Part shown: piece after piece, positions 22,793 through 35,169 of the stretch | Layout of the letters: each line of letters opens with the position of its first letter | Position numbering within the stretch: the stretch's first letter is position 1 | DNA from: Meloidogyne chitwoodi | Lineage: Eukaryota > Nematoda > Chromadorea > Rhabditida > Meloidogynidae | Assembly: GCA_015183035.1 (NCBI GenBank) | Contig: JACZZP010000019.1 | Span: forward strand, 496,001 to 560,000 | Length of the DNA: 64,000 nucleotides | Reading direction: 5' to 3' | Translations under genes and position numbers: made by a program | Notes under the pieces: model-generated | What the model was told of the DNA's origin: nothing | Seen by the model: only the letters and a program-made list of their open reading frames with translations | Database searches by the model: none

Positions 22793-25640
22793 ACTAAATT
22801 CGAACGTAATGAAACAAAATTAAAAAAATTTATTATTTCTTTCCTTAATTCATTGTTTTTATATAAAATGTAATTTGATAACAATTATAGAAAAGGGTTA
22901 TTATTTATTTTTTTAATTTAAAATAATTTTTTTAAGTGTAGTTTCCACGACAATTAATTTGAAAAATAAAAATGCAGAGCATTTTATCAAAAGTAGTGGA
23001 ACCATATATGCACTAATTGCTTTAGGGCTTGATTTATAATTTCTGTATGATTTTTTAAATTTAATATCCATCAGATTTAATTAAATATTAAATTTTTTAT
23101 TAAATACAAAACATTTTTTTTAACTATTATAATTTGAGTTAAAATTCAAATTCTATATATGTATTATATAATTTTTAATTAAATTTTAAAAATTTGGCAT
23201 AGCTGTTTTTGCAAAAAAAAAATAAAATATTTAGTTATTAAATAGAAAAATTTAATTTATAAATAATTTTTTCACCGGAAAAAAACAATTAAAAAAATTA
23301 AACAACTTGTACATTTTTTCTTGACTTCAAAGGAAAGATGCAATGGCCTAAAATATCTTCTGAGAAAAAATAATTGACTAAGAACAAAAAACAATTTAAT
23401 TTGGCCGTCATTTTAATAAGATTCAAAACAACATTAAATCCGAACAAAATTCCGTCAAAATAATGAAAATTTTAACGACAACAAATTAAATAAAATTTAA
23501 AATTTTTTTACAAATAAATTTTTATATTTTTTTAATATAATTTTAACATTATTTTTTTAAATAAATTTTTACATTTTAAAATAATTTTTTTACATTATTT
23601 TTTTTTTTTACTTATTTTTTTTTTACATTATTTTTTTTTACATTATTTTTTTTACATTATTTTTTTTTACATTATTTTTCTATTAAAAAATGATGTAAAA
23701 ATCGAGTATATACTACTTATAATATCACCTATTTTATAAATAGAAATATTTAAATTAAATTTTACAAAAAAAAATTAATTTAAAAATGAAAAATAATTTA
23801 ATCTGTTTTGCGATTTTTTACACTCATTTGAAATAACAAGATTTATTATTTATAAATATTTTAATACTTTAACTTATATAAATAAAAAAATAATAATTTT
23901 AGAAATGATTTTTTATTTCAAAATTTAGCTTTAAACCTAATAGAGTTGAGAGAAGGGTGGCAGAATGGTGTGTGGGTGGGAACAAAAATAGATTTCAATT
24001 TAAAATTATTTAAATAATTTATTTAAGTCATTCTCATGAAATTTCAATAAAAAATAATTGTGAGGACAAGTTTAATCATGTGAATAATTTTTTAATAATC
24101 AAAATACTAAAATTAATTTAAAATAAATTTAGTTAGTTACAGTGTGATTATTTTAACAAAAAATGGTTAAATAAAATTTTAATTTATTTAAACAAAAAAA
24201 TAAAAAAACAAGACTTTTTGGACAATTCTCTTAATATATTAACAGTAAAAGTTTTTAAACTATTTTATATTATTTTAAAATAAAAATTGGAATAATTAAA
24301 AAAATATTTAATAACGTTTTTTTAAAGAATTTTTGCAATGTTTCACAATTTTCATTAAGGCATCTAAAACACGTTGGAATTTCAACTTTTTTCTTTCAAT
24401 AAAGTTTGAATATTTAAAATGTTGATTATATAATTTTATTTATTAATGCAAACTTAAAACAATTAATTTGTTCGTCAGCATTTGAAATATTTTTAATAAA
24501 TATATTTAAATTTTTAATAAATTTATTTAAATTTTTAATAAATTAATTTAAATTTTTAGTAAATTTATTTAAATTTATAATAAATTAATTTAAATAAATT
24601 ATTCTGCGATTATTAAAAATTTATTAAAACAGTGGTATTTAAAAAATAAAAGAATGTAAAACGAGCGAATAATTCGAAAAAGAAAACGCCTATGCATTTG
24701 AAAACAAACACTGCTTTTTAAAGAATATTATCGTTTGTTTGAAATATTATTTTATTTTTTAATATAAATAAGAATAAAATTTTATTTTTTAATTAAATAA
24801 GAATAAAATTTTATTTTTTAATTAAATAAGAATAAAATTTTATTTTTTAATTAAATAAGAATAAAAATTAATTTTTAATATAAATAAAAATAAAATTTTA
24901 TTTTTTAATTAAATAAGAATAAAATTTTATTTTTTAATTAAATAAGAATAAAAATTAATTTTTAATATAAATAAAAATAAAATTTAATTTTTTAATATAA
25001 ATAAAAATAAAATTTAATTTGAATTTCAACCAACATTTAACAAAGTTGCGGTCACATTTAAATGTGCTTTGCTTGCTTACAGTACATTATTAAAATATTA
25101 TAATATTTAATTATTTATTACTATTGCTTTATAAAAAAATTAACAACTTTCACATGAAAAATGCAAATGTATTAATCACAATAAAACCGAATGCCCCAAA
25201 TTACTTGAAAAATATATTCAAATGATTTTAATTGTTCAAAATTAAATTTTAAACTAGAAAGATTTTGTAATTTATTTTTAAAAATATTAAAAAAGCAACT
25301 AAAAAAGATGTCAGATGGGATAAAAATAGGCGACCAATTATTAATAAGCTAATTGACACAACACCATTACATGGCATAGTGATTAAAATATATAAAAATT
25401 ATAAGTATATTATAAATATTTATTTTATCTTTATTTTATAGACTAAAATAATTTTTATTAGAAAAAATATTAAATAATCATTTTCGAAAAATATTAAGAA
25501 AAATCAGTAGCAATTTATTCCATTAATTTTTCTAAAATTATTATAAATACAAATTAACTTTATAATTTTTTGTGAATATTATTAATATAAAATGATTTAA
25601 TTTTTATAAATTTAACAAATTAAAATATTTTGGCATACAC
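22793..25640. repeat. AT-rich dispersed and tandem repeats
   Basis: 22,793-23,260 is a copy of the dispersed repeat also found at 15,880-16,320 and 54,060-55,100. 23,565-23,690 is a run of TTTTTACATTATTTTTTTT units. 24,230-24,440 pairs with 19,930-20,155. 24,485-24,600 holds about five ~21-bp units (TTTTTAATAAATTTATTTAAA). 24,745-25,025 holds about nine ~29-bp units (AAATAAGAATAAAATTTTAT followed by TTTTTAATT), some variant. No gene is supported. Confidence 0.7.
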
Positions 25641-25650
25641 ATATCTCTAC

Positions 25651-28620
25651 TAAGGTTGTCGGTTCCTGGAGAATTACCGGGTATCCGGAACCGGATCCGA
25701 AAACCGAAACGAAAGTTTCGGATATCCGGAACCGGAACCGAATACCGAACCGAAAATTTCGGATATCCGGAACCGGAACCGAAAACCGAACCGAAAATTT
25801 CGGGTATCCGGAACCGGATCCGAATACCGAACCGAAAATTTCGGGTATCCGGAATCGGAACCGAAAAACTTTACACATAAATTTTATAGCTGTAAAAAAG
25901 ATTTTATTTTTAATTTAAAAAGTTATAGTAATGAAAATAATTTAATTTTCTCAGTAAAAATCATCATCATCAGAAGAGTCTTCAATTTCTTTATTTCTTG
26001 CATTTTTAAAAATTTTTTCTGCTAAACTTGTTTGTATTTGTATTAAATCAGCAGAAATTTCTTTCGATAGACGTGCCCGTAAAGTATTTCGAAAGAGTAA
26101 AGATGCTTTAGAGAAGCACCTTTCTGATGCTACACTCGAAATCGAAATCGCAAGAAAATGTCTTGCTAATTTTGTTAATTCAGGAAATTGTTCAGAGTTC
26201 CTCTTCCACCATGCAAAAACCTTTTCGTGACTTTCACTAGGGTTTTCACCTGGTTTTGGAAAACTAAGCTTGTCTGCCTTGACAAATTCAAAGTATTTAC
26301 GCAATTGTTCCTAAAATTTAAATATTATTTATTTTTCTTTTTAAATTACTCGAAATAATTTTTCAAAAGGAGTTTGTGACAATTCAATAGAATCTGTTTC
26401 ATTTGATTCATCATCATCCGGCCATAGTCCATCACCTAAAATTTGAATATTAAAATAAGAAAATCATAACTTGTACTTGAAGTTGTAGGTGTTGTTAAAT
26501 AATCTGTCTGATCTCGAGACTGTGTTGATACTACAGACAAAACTATTTTTTCCTTTATTAGCTGCCATTTATTATCTGAATGAACAAAAGACCTAAAATA
26601 AGGTAATTAGATAAATTAGTTTTTGAAATTTTATATTTACTTGTTTGTATATCGAGGATCTAAAAAACAAGAAAACTCCACTTCATCCAATGATAATACA
26701 TTTGATGATCTTTTCTCTAATTCACAAAAAAGTACACGAGAAAATTCAGAATTAAATTTTGATAAATGTTTGGTGAGGACATTAATAAAATACTGAAAGC
26801 ATGACAAAGGACAATTTTCTGCCGAGGCAATCTTTGTGCACTGTTCAAAAGGTTCTAAAATTAAGTAATCTCCTCCATTACTTCCATATCTGATTCAGAA
26901 ATTCTGTTTATTAATTTTATTGAAGCACACAATGGATTTTTAAATTTATAATTTTTGAGATTTTCTTTATGAGCAATTATTGATTTTAAACTATTCATTG
27001 TTGAATTCCAACGAGTTTTGGAACACTAGATTGTTATGTTTTTAATTATATATAAATGAAAACCTTTACAAATACAGTTGAAACATTTCCTTGTATTTCT
27101 CTAAAAGCTGCTGTTGCAACAGGACTCTTTGAAAAAAAATTAATGAGATCAATTGATTTTTTAATAATTAAAGAAATATCATTGCAAAGATCAAAAGATG
27201 TAACAATGGAAATATGAAGCAAATGACAAAAACACCAAATGCTAAAAAATTTAAATTGTAAATATCGATTCTAAATTACCTAGGTATATTTGACTTTTTA
27301 CAAGCAGATGTTATGTTACTCGCTCCGTCTCTTGTGATAGTAACAACATTTAGTTTTAAATTTTCTATAACTTCATCTAATTGATTGCATATATTTTCAG
27401 CAGTATGCCTTGTTAAGAACGAACGAATAGCCAAAACTTTGGAATTGTAAGTAAAATTTAATGAAAGCCAGGAACCAGTTATACTTAAATTTAAACTAAA
27501 TTGTAATATTAAATTAATAAAGATTACCATAATAAACTATTCTCCCCTTTCGAGTACTCATCAATAGTTAGTGCAACTATTTGTTTATCAACAGATGACT
27601 AAACTTTAAAAATATTACATTAACGTAAATAAAAAAAACCTTTAAAAAATTAATACAAATTTCTGCTTTTTTTGGAATTGCAGAACGAATGTCATGTCTT
27701 CCAGGCATCTTAAAATGTTATATAAACAATTTATAAAAGACAAAATTACCCATTTTATTGCGTAGTTTTTTGATACTAATCTTCTTAAAAGTGGCGACTC
27801 TGCTAAAGAAAATGGAAGATTGTGCATTGTAATAAATTCTAATAAATCATCAGTTAATTCATCTTTTTTAGTTTTAGCATATTCTGGACTCAATAATTTA
27901 TTTAATGTAACCTTAAGTAAATAACTAATAAATAATTTAAATTTTTAAAAACCTGCTTAGTGGTATTTATTGATTCTATTGAATCATCAATTGTTGCAAT
28001 TTTTCTTTTTTTGCGCCCTTGTTGTGTATCTTTATATTGAATTGGATGCTTGATTTCGAAATGCTTCCAATATTTGGAAGTAGAACCATCCTTGGATGTA
28101 TGAAATTTCATTTCACAATACTTACATAATATTAAATTTTTTTCTTGCGTGAAATGATTCCAAATTTCACTCATTTTATTTAAAAATAAAAATTGATTAT
28201 AACACACAAATAATGAACTACTAAAATATATATATTCTCTCCATTCCTACATTTAAAAAAAGTTGAAGTTAACAAAGGTGTGAGATATTAAGGAAAAGAA
28301 AGAGAGTAGTTGGAGCAAAGACAAGCGTGAGAATGTAATGAGGAAAAGGAAGCGTAAAATTTTGGTAAGAGAATATTTCAAAATGCCAGTCAATTTTTAG
28401 CTTATTTATAAATTATTTGTTAGGTTTAAAACCGAACCGAAACTTTCGGGTATCCGGAACCGGAACCGAAAACCGAACCGAAAATTTCGGATATCCGGAA
28501 CTGGATCCGAAAACCGAACCGAAACTTTCGGGTATCCGGAACCGGATCCGAATACCGAACCGAAAATTTTCGGGTATCCGGCCTTTTTTCGGTTCCGGAT
28601 ACCCGGAACCGACAACCTTA
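25651..28620. mobile_element. hAT transposon B (2.97 kb)
   Basis: Ends are TAAGGTTGTCGGTTCC and GGAACCGACAACCTTA, with perfect 8-bp flanks ATCTCTAC at 25,643-25,650 and 28,621-28,628. Subterminal blocks (25,670-25,865 and 28,430-28,600) are arrays of GGTATCCGGAACCGGA and ACCGAACCGAAAATTTC. The minus strand carries a hAT transposase gene with one frameshift. Frames that read through the arrays (for example 25,612-25,880 and 28,406-28,704) are products of the repeats, not genes. Confidence 0.95.
25951..28174 (-). pseudogene. hAT transposase of element B, probable frameshift
   Basis: The start at 28,174 gives MSEIWNHFT with a BED finger (CKYCEMKFH...H...H). Later exons carry DDLLEFITMHNLPFSLAE, MPGRHDIRSAIPKKAEI, QIVALTIDEY, GSWLSLNFTY, ITRDGASNITSACKKS, CSKTRWNSTMNSLKSI and FLDPRY. 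The last exon is the dimerisation domain (VFAWWKRNSEQFPELTKLAR, then SSVASERCFSKASLLFRNTL) ending at 25,951. Near 26,865 the frame ending in MEVMEEIT meets TAA, while the expected continuation (LILEPFEQC) lies in another frame. One base is therefore missing or lost. Everything else, including the ends, is intact, so either a single inactivating change or an assembly error is possible. Confidence 0.8.
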
Positions 28621-28628
28621 ATCTCTAC

Positions 28629-31600
28629 TAATGTCAATCTTCCATTTTTTACTCTACGATCAAATAATACTCAGAATTTTCCAATTTTCACCAACTTGAA
28701 TTAAAAATTAATAATAAAATATATTATTCTACTAAAAATTATTACCAATCGTTAAAAGCTGCAAAATTAGGGGCAAAAACCTGAAATTCACTACATAAAA
28801 AAGCAACACCTGCAAAGGCGAAAACCTTAGAAGAGAATTGTCGAAAACAAATCATTATTATGTAGAAAAAATAAATTTATGGCAGTTAAAAAAATCCCAA
28901 TCATACAAAATGCAAACTTTGAAAAATATTTAGAAATTTTAACTACTTCAGAAACTAAAAAATAACATTTTAGTATAGGCTAATCTCAGTGATCCCTACT
29001 TAGGTTCTGGCGCCGCTGAGTAAACCATTTTAATAGAAGGGAAGTGGTAAAATAAAAAAACACCTTAAAGCTCCTTAAAAAAATAAATTAATACATATTT
29101 TGGATAGCATAACCGAAAAATACCAAAAAAGTTTTAATGTCATAAACATAAAAAATAAATAGGTTAAAAAAGTAAAATAAATAATTAGATAGAAAACCTT
29201 ATTTATATTGCTTCTCTTGGAGGTGCGAGGTTTCTCCCTTCGCCCATGCATTTTGACTCATACCTTTACTTGCCACATTCTCGCAGCCAATGACTCGGTA
29301 ACCCGCAAATCCAACAGTTATTAAAATTATAAAACAAAAAAAAGATGCTTATCTCTTATTTATTTAAAAAATAAGAGGTTTATTTAAAATTAAAAATAAC
29401 TGAAAAAATAATAATTTGTTTTTTTTGAAATTATTAAATTAAATTAAATTAAAAAGAACATAAAATTTCTGATTTTTACAATATAAAAATTTTAAAATTG
29501 AAAAAATAATATTAAAAATAACTAGAAATTAATAAATTTAAATTAAGATTTCCGATAAGGAATGGCTTAATGACGAATTTATAAATACATATTTTACTAA
29601 ATTAGTCAGAAGACATGTTTATACTAATATGTTCCAACAGATGTTTAAATTACCTTCAATAAACATAAAGAAATACCAAGTCAATGGTATTGGACAATGA
29701 ACACTTAAAGTTTAATGAAAACTTAAATTCAAAAACGACATTTACAATTTAAAAAATGAGGTTTTATAAATTTAAAAATATTATTTTAAAAACTTTGAGA
29801 ATATCTAATAAAAATATTATATTTAATTAATAAATTCATTGATATTTTTAAGCAATATTCCACAGAAATAAGGATAATAAATCAATGGAGCAGGAAACTT
29901 ACAAATTTAAAAATTCATTTTTTAAGCTTTAAGCGAAAATCCTAAATGAATTTCAACAACATTTTAATTAGCAACAACCACTTTTTCAAATACAGCAAAA
30001 TCAATAACAAATAGTTACTTGTAAATTTTTTTAATCTTAATTTCAAATAAAAATTTTATAATTAAGTATAAGTAAATAAAAAGAATTCTCTTGAAAAAAG
30101 AGCTTAAGCCCTGATGGTCTAAAAAAACAAAAATGATCAAGAAGTTTTCAAAACTTATTAAACCACAAATTAATGCCTCAAATTTTTTTAAATTTAATTT
30201 TAAATGAAAAATTTATCATTAAGGTAAAAAAACTTTTCTTAAAAAAAGGCTTGAAACCAACTTGGACTATCAAATTGAACAAAAGAAAGGCTATTAGACT
30301 CCCATGATAACGAATTATTTTTTAATTAAAAGTTAGTTTAAATAATAATAAAATTTTGAAAATATCTAAACAACTAAATTAAATAATATTTAAGTTATAA
30401 AATTAATTTAATATTTAAGTAACTTATTTAATTATCTTTACATTGTAAAATTGATTATAAATATTTGATAATTAAATTTATAGCAATTAGAATAATGTGC
30501 TTTTTAAATAATTATTTTCCAGGACCCAAAACAAGGCACAATTTTTTGTTAATTTTGTTAACACATAGGTTTATTTTTATTAATTAATTTTTAATTTTAA
30601 TAATAATCTAAATTAAACGAATTCCCACTCATCATGTAAATTGTGGAAATCAGTTAATTTACTAATAATTTAAAAATAATTTTTTGTTTAAAGTTAATAA
30701 TAATAAAACAAATAAATAATGAAAATCAAGAAGAAGAAGAAGAAAAAAACAAACACTCAAATTTTTTAAAACATTTATTATAATTAACTGATAATTTTAA
30801 AATAATTTTGTGTAAAGTTAATAATAATGAACTACAAAAAATAAATAGCATGACGAAGAAAAAAAAAACAAATGTACGCGCAATATCAAAAATTCTTATA
30901 AAGGAACAATTATTGGCTGTTACAATTGCGGGTTTCGAAATAATGTACCTGCAATTTTTTAATTTTTTAATAAAATACCTTAATGATACGTTCTTGTCTT
31001 CAAAAAGCTCTTACAAATTTTCAGTCTTTTTAAGGGCCGAATTTAGTAGTAGCAGAAATTTAGGTTTTTTTATAAATTTAATTAATTTATTTTTTATTTT
31101 TTAGCTAAACGAAATTCTTATGTCTGGCATCTGCAATTTAAAAATAATACGAATATAAAATTAAGAATAATTCTAAAATTTTTATAAACATTTCAGATTT
31201 TTATATTTGGAAATAATTACTCTTAACACGACTTTTATAAAAAAATTTTAACTTAACAAAAATATAAGATATCCGCGAAAATTTGATTAATCAAAATGAA
31301 AAAAAAAAGAAATTTTACTTTTCGCAAATTGGATAATAATGGAAAACAGCGATTTTATGATCAAAAAATGTTAAAATAAATATAATTGTTAAAATTTGAT
31401 AAATTTTAATATTAAAATTTTGTTTCACTAATATGACGCGTAAAAGCACGATTTTTTGCTAACTCCGTCAAAAAAAGAACAATAAGAAAGAAATCTACAA
31501 GAATTTTATAAAAGGAAAATATCAAGATAAAAATAAAAATTAATTGAAGAAGAAAATATAAAAATAAAAATTAATTGAAGAAGGAAATAAAAATAAAAAA

Positions 31601-31720
31601 TTTATTAAAAAAAAATTTTAAATAATAATTTTTAATCAAAATTAACGAAAATAGTGTAAATATATAAAATAAAAATTATAATATATATATTAATTTATTA
31701 AAGAATTTTTAATTATTAAA
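28629..31720. other. AT-rich stretch with two GC-richer islands
   Basis: No gene is supported. Islands at 28,980-29,030 (contains GGTTCTGGCGCCGCTGAG; CTCAG/CTGAG could close a ~35-nt hairpin) and 29,215-29,315 stand out by composition. On the minus strand the second island is open and ends before a GTATGAG donor-like word near 29,264, so it could be an exon remnant. 30,808-31,104 has an open frame without a recognised domain. 31,143-31,330 is repeated at 40,968-41,180 (TTTTATATTTGGAAATAATT, then ACTCTTAACACGACTTTTAT). Confidence 0.45.
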
Positions 31721-31883
31721 AATGACACAGCTTTTTCAATCACAATAGTTTTTTGGATTACTAATGCTGTTTAAAGAGGTTATAGTAGAAAATATGTTAT
31801 TTGACTCGGCTCGAAGAGAATATAATTATTTATAAAAATAATAATTATTAAAATTAAAAAATTTCTAGGTAACCAAACAAAAT

Positions 31884-31903
31884 TGGTGCCCCGAGAGAGG
31901 ATC
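31884..31903 (+). other. Primer-binding site of a decayed LTR retroelement
   Basis: TGGTGCCCCGAGAGAGGATC is the reverse complement of a tRNA 3' end with correct geometry: T-loop end GATC, 5-base T-stem CTCTC, 7-base acceptor strand TCGGGGC, discriminator A, then CCA. An LTR would lie to the left, ending near ACCAAACA at ~31,879. No intact gag follows, only AT-rich sequence with short helical frames, so the element is degraded. Confidence 0.6.
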
Positions 31904-33690
31904 ATTAACAAAATTAGTTTTTTAAAATTTATGAGTGTTTTATAACAAAAAATTATATTAAAAAATAATAAATAGTCAAAATTGAAAAAAATTAATTAAT
32001 TAAAATTAAGAATTATATAGAAGAAATAATTACTAATATTAGAACAAATAAAATAGAAAATGGTATTACAAATCTTAAAAATGAAATAATGACATTTAAA
32101 AAAATATTAACTTTAATAAAACGCTATACAGCGTATAAGGTTTAAATTTTTTTAATAAATAAATTTAAAATTATATTAATATACGTCTAATAACAATTTT
32201 AAGTAACCAGCTGTTTGCTTTTGCATCGATTGTAATAAATATAAAAAATTTTGTCTCATAGCATAAATTAAAATTTAAAAATGTAATAATCAAAATTAAT
32301 ATTATTTATAAATGTTTTAAATTAAATAAAAAAAAGAATATTGGTGAAATAAAAATTGCAAAATGTTCCCATCTTCATTGACTATAACAATAAGACTTAA
32401 AATTAAAATTAAAAATAAGCATCGATAATGTTAGATCTGTTGAAGTCAAAAGAACATAAGATACGACTGGCTAATGGACTCATTAAAAAAGAAAGAGCGT
32501 TAGACAAATATTTATACAACAATTTATAATAAATTTAAAATAAAGCTAATAATCTTGAAAGTTCTAAAATTAATTTAACAAAAAAAATTTTTTTAAATAA
32601 TTTTTATATTATAAAATTAATTATAATAAAACTTATCAGGAAATTGAAGCACGTGTGGATGACATTATCGCTCAACTTGAAGCAAGTGCGGTTTCTGAGG
32701 TGTTTTTTGATAGGGTAAAATAAAAATAATAAAAACTCGTCAGGAAAATGAAGCACCTGTGGATGACATTGCCAATCAATCTGTAGTTAATAAATTTATA
32801 AGAAAATTAAAAATATTAAAATTATAAAAAATCATTTGTCTAAATAATATTAAATTATTTAAACTTTAATTTTAATTTCTTCAAAGTATTCAACTACATT
32901 TAAAAATTTACTTAATTGTTTGACCTGAAAACGACAAGAGTTATGTATACTTATTAATTCTTCGCATTGAATATTTGCTTTAAATTATAAAATTAAATTA
33001 CTATCACAATTTTATACATAATTGAACAATCTTGAAAGTGCTAAAAAATTTGTTAACCACCAAAAGTGAAATATAAAAATTATATTCTAAATTATTAATA
33101 ATTAAAAATGAGTAAAACAAATAATTTGTTGGTTAAGCTAAATTTAAGTTAAACATTACTAAAATAATTAAAAAATAAATAAATAAAAGTTAATAATTCG
33201 AATTTTAAAAATTCAGAAGGATTAGCCTAATTATTCGATAAGGACGAAGTCAAAATTTGAAAATGCCATAAAATTATAATAAAATGAATATTTTGAAATT
33301 ATTATATCTATTTTTAATAATTAAATCTAAAAATAAAAATAATTGGTCCTCATCTCGGTCAATTTACTAACGAATATCCTATGCATAACATCCTTAATGC
33401 AATTGAGTTGGAAGGATCGTACTTATAGACAGATTTTTAGATTGCTTAAAAATAAAAAAATAGTTCCATTCCTTTATTTTTTATTTAATTTTTAAATAAA
33501 TTTTAGAAAAAATTAAAAATAAATAAAAAATAAGAATAGCTCAAGATGTTGTTCTGAAATTATCCAAATCGTCTGATAGATCGAGTTATACACATTGAAG
33601 GAAACAATTTTAAAAATTAAATAAAATATAAAAAGAAAAATAAATTTGTTGGTTATATTAAATAATAATTATATACTCTACTAAAATTAT
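31904..33690. other. AT-rich stretch with small exon-like pieces
   Basis: A 33-codon frame at 32,428-32,529 (MLDLLKSKEHKIRLANG...) has mixed codon use but no recognised family. An exon-like block at 32,640-32,714 and a diverged copy at 32,741-32,785 are described separately. The rest shows no gene. Confidence 0.35.
32640..32714 (+). pseudogene. Exon-like block duplicated at 41,622-41,692
   Basis: Flanked by ATCAG and GTAAAA, this block encodes EIEARVDDIIAQLEASAVSE followed by VFFDR. A diverged copy with the same splice-like borders lies at 32,741-32,785 (ENEAPVDDIANQS, then GTAG). An identical copy of the whole stretch (80 bp from 32,633 to 32,712) sits at 41,615-41,694 inside a different repeat. 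I do not recognise the protein; it may be a gag or host exon carried by a repeat. Confidence 0.4.
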
Positions 33691-33704
33691 TAAAAATAAA
33701 ATAA

Positions 33705-33800
33705 ATTATAAAACTATTAATTATCAACAGATGGATAGGTATGCTAGTCGAATTAGACGAGAAAAAAAATTCAAATTAAAAATTAAAAAAAATATTTTTA
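33705..33800 (+). pseudogene. ISXO2/Merlin-like transposase remnant (1)
   Basis: Translation gives GMLVELDE followed, after a frame slip, by KFKLKIKKNIF. This parallels the remnant at 41,360-41,430 and the G..VEIDE core of ISXO2-like DDE transposases common in nematodes. Only this core is recognisable, and the fragment has no TIRs. Confidence 0.35.
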
Positions 33801-33926
33801 ATCAAATAAGGTTGTAAAACTGAGTATGTTTCAATGGACTATGAGATTGGAGTTATTGCTATTACATATACATATAATAAATATTAAAACAAAAACCTTA
33901 ACTTATACAATGTTTACACTTTTAAT

Positions 33927-34849
33927 TAGAGATGGGAACGGGTCCGGGACCCGGTCCCGTTTCCCGGTTTCCGGGTCCCTTTACCCGGTTTTTTTGGAGT
34001 CACCGGGTTGAAATCGGGACCCGGAATTCCGGGTTTACCCGGTTCGGGTCCCGGCCGGTCAACTTTCAATTCCCGTTTCCCGTTCCCGGTCCCGGACATT
34101 TTTGCACCGGGAAACCGGGTAAAAATATTTAAAGAAAATTGTTTTAATTTGGCGCAATTTTTAGTTTGGCGATGCGTTTCTACATAAAAAATAAATTAGA
34201 GTCTAGGATAAATATACATGTGTTTAAAAATCAAAAATAAAATCAACCAATATTCTTTAACAAAATCCTAAACATCATGCCTTTCCTAAAATTAGTTTTA
34301 TTATCTACTAAAACAGAACCACTAGCAAAAAAGGCATTAGAACAGAAAAAAACTTTATTCGAAACAGCCAAATTTGGAAAAAAAAAAATCCATTAGATTG
34401 GTGGCGAGAAAATGAAAAAAATCCTAAACTGGCTTCAATTGTTCGGAAATTTCTGACAGCACAAGCCACTAGCGTTGCTATTGAGCAATTGTTCCGCACG
34501 CGATACTTATAATTTTAAAAGATCAAATTTGAGACTGCTGAAATGGTTAATTTTTGAACAAAGCAATCCCGTCAATTACATTTATTAAATTTTATTTTTA
34601 TATGAATAATAAATTTATTTAATTGAATAACACTACATATTAACAATAGTTTCAAACAATTTTGAATTTTTACACGTATTTTTAACAAATTTAAAATTAC
34701 CCGGAACCCGGCCGGGACCCGGTCATTTTTCCACCGGGTTGAAAACGTGACCCGGAATTCCGGGTTTTCCCGGTTCGGGTCCCGGCCGGTCATTCAATAT
34801 TTCAAATACCCGGAACCCGGACCCGGTTTTTTCAAAATTCCCAACACTA
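33927..34849. mobile_element. 923-bp internally deleted hAT element
   Basis: Ends TAGAGATGGGAA and TTCCCAACACTA are inverted with two mismatches. Identical 8-bp flanks CTTTTAAT lie at 33,919-33,926 and 34,850-34,857. Both ends carry arrays of GGGACCCGGTTTCCCGG-type words. Inside, on the plus strand, only a decayed piece of the dimerisation domain remains. A non-autonomous hAT that would need transposase from elsewhere. Confidence 0.92.
34380..34590 (+). pseudogene. hAT dimerisation-domain remnant
   Basis: The plus strand reads NPLDWWRENEKNPKLASIVR, then TSVAIEQLF; after a frame break come FKRSNL and an ending like that of element A's transposase. This is the last exon of a hAT transposase, similar in order to element A, broken by a frameshift and a stop. 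It marks the deleted parent of the 923-bp element. Confidence 0.75.
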
Positions 34850-35014
34850 CTTTTAATATTAAAATTAATAAAAATTTTTTAATTTAAAAATTATTTAATT
34901 TGTGAAAAATTATTATTGGTAGAATATATTTTAATAAAATTTAAAAAATATTTTTAAATAAAAAAATTTAAAAATAAAATAATAAAATGTGTGAGAAAAT
35001 TTATTATTTAATTA

Positions 35015-35169
35015 AATATTAAGCAAAACAACACTACAAATACAGTCAAGATGAACCGATGGTCAACAAAACTCAGTCAATTGTCAAATTAATGTTGAGA
35101 ACTGTTCCTTATCAACAAGCGCCCCCGGGCACTGGAAAGACATACTTGCCCTTAAAACGTGAGAATTAA
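35015..35169 (+). pseudogene. SF1 (UPF1-like) helicase fragment with Walker A
   Basis: A short open frame reads QDEPMVNKTQSIVKLML, then QQAPPGTGKTYL, and stops at 35,167-35,169. LN..Q...V followed by QAPPGTGKT is the start of the ATP-binding domain of UPF1-like superfamily 1 helicases. No Walker B or later motif follows, so this is one exon or a gene fragment. Confidence 0.5.

Noticed and set aside
25612..25880. Repetitive frames on both strands with GSVFGSGSGYP / GIRNRIR patterns (also at 28,406-28,704)
   Set aside because: They are read-outs of the CCGGAACC subterminal arrays of hAT B and its target flank, not proteins.
28980..29030. C/D-box snoRNA or tRNA
   Set aside because: TGAT and CTGA words are close to a box pair, but spacing and stem are too short and no tRNA arms are present.
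33826..34132. Two frames with GPGPGPV / SRFPVSG repeats
   Set aside because: By-products of the GGGACCCGG array of the 923-bp hAT.
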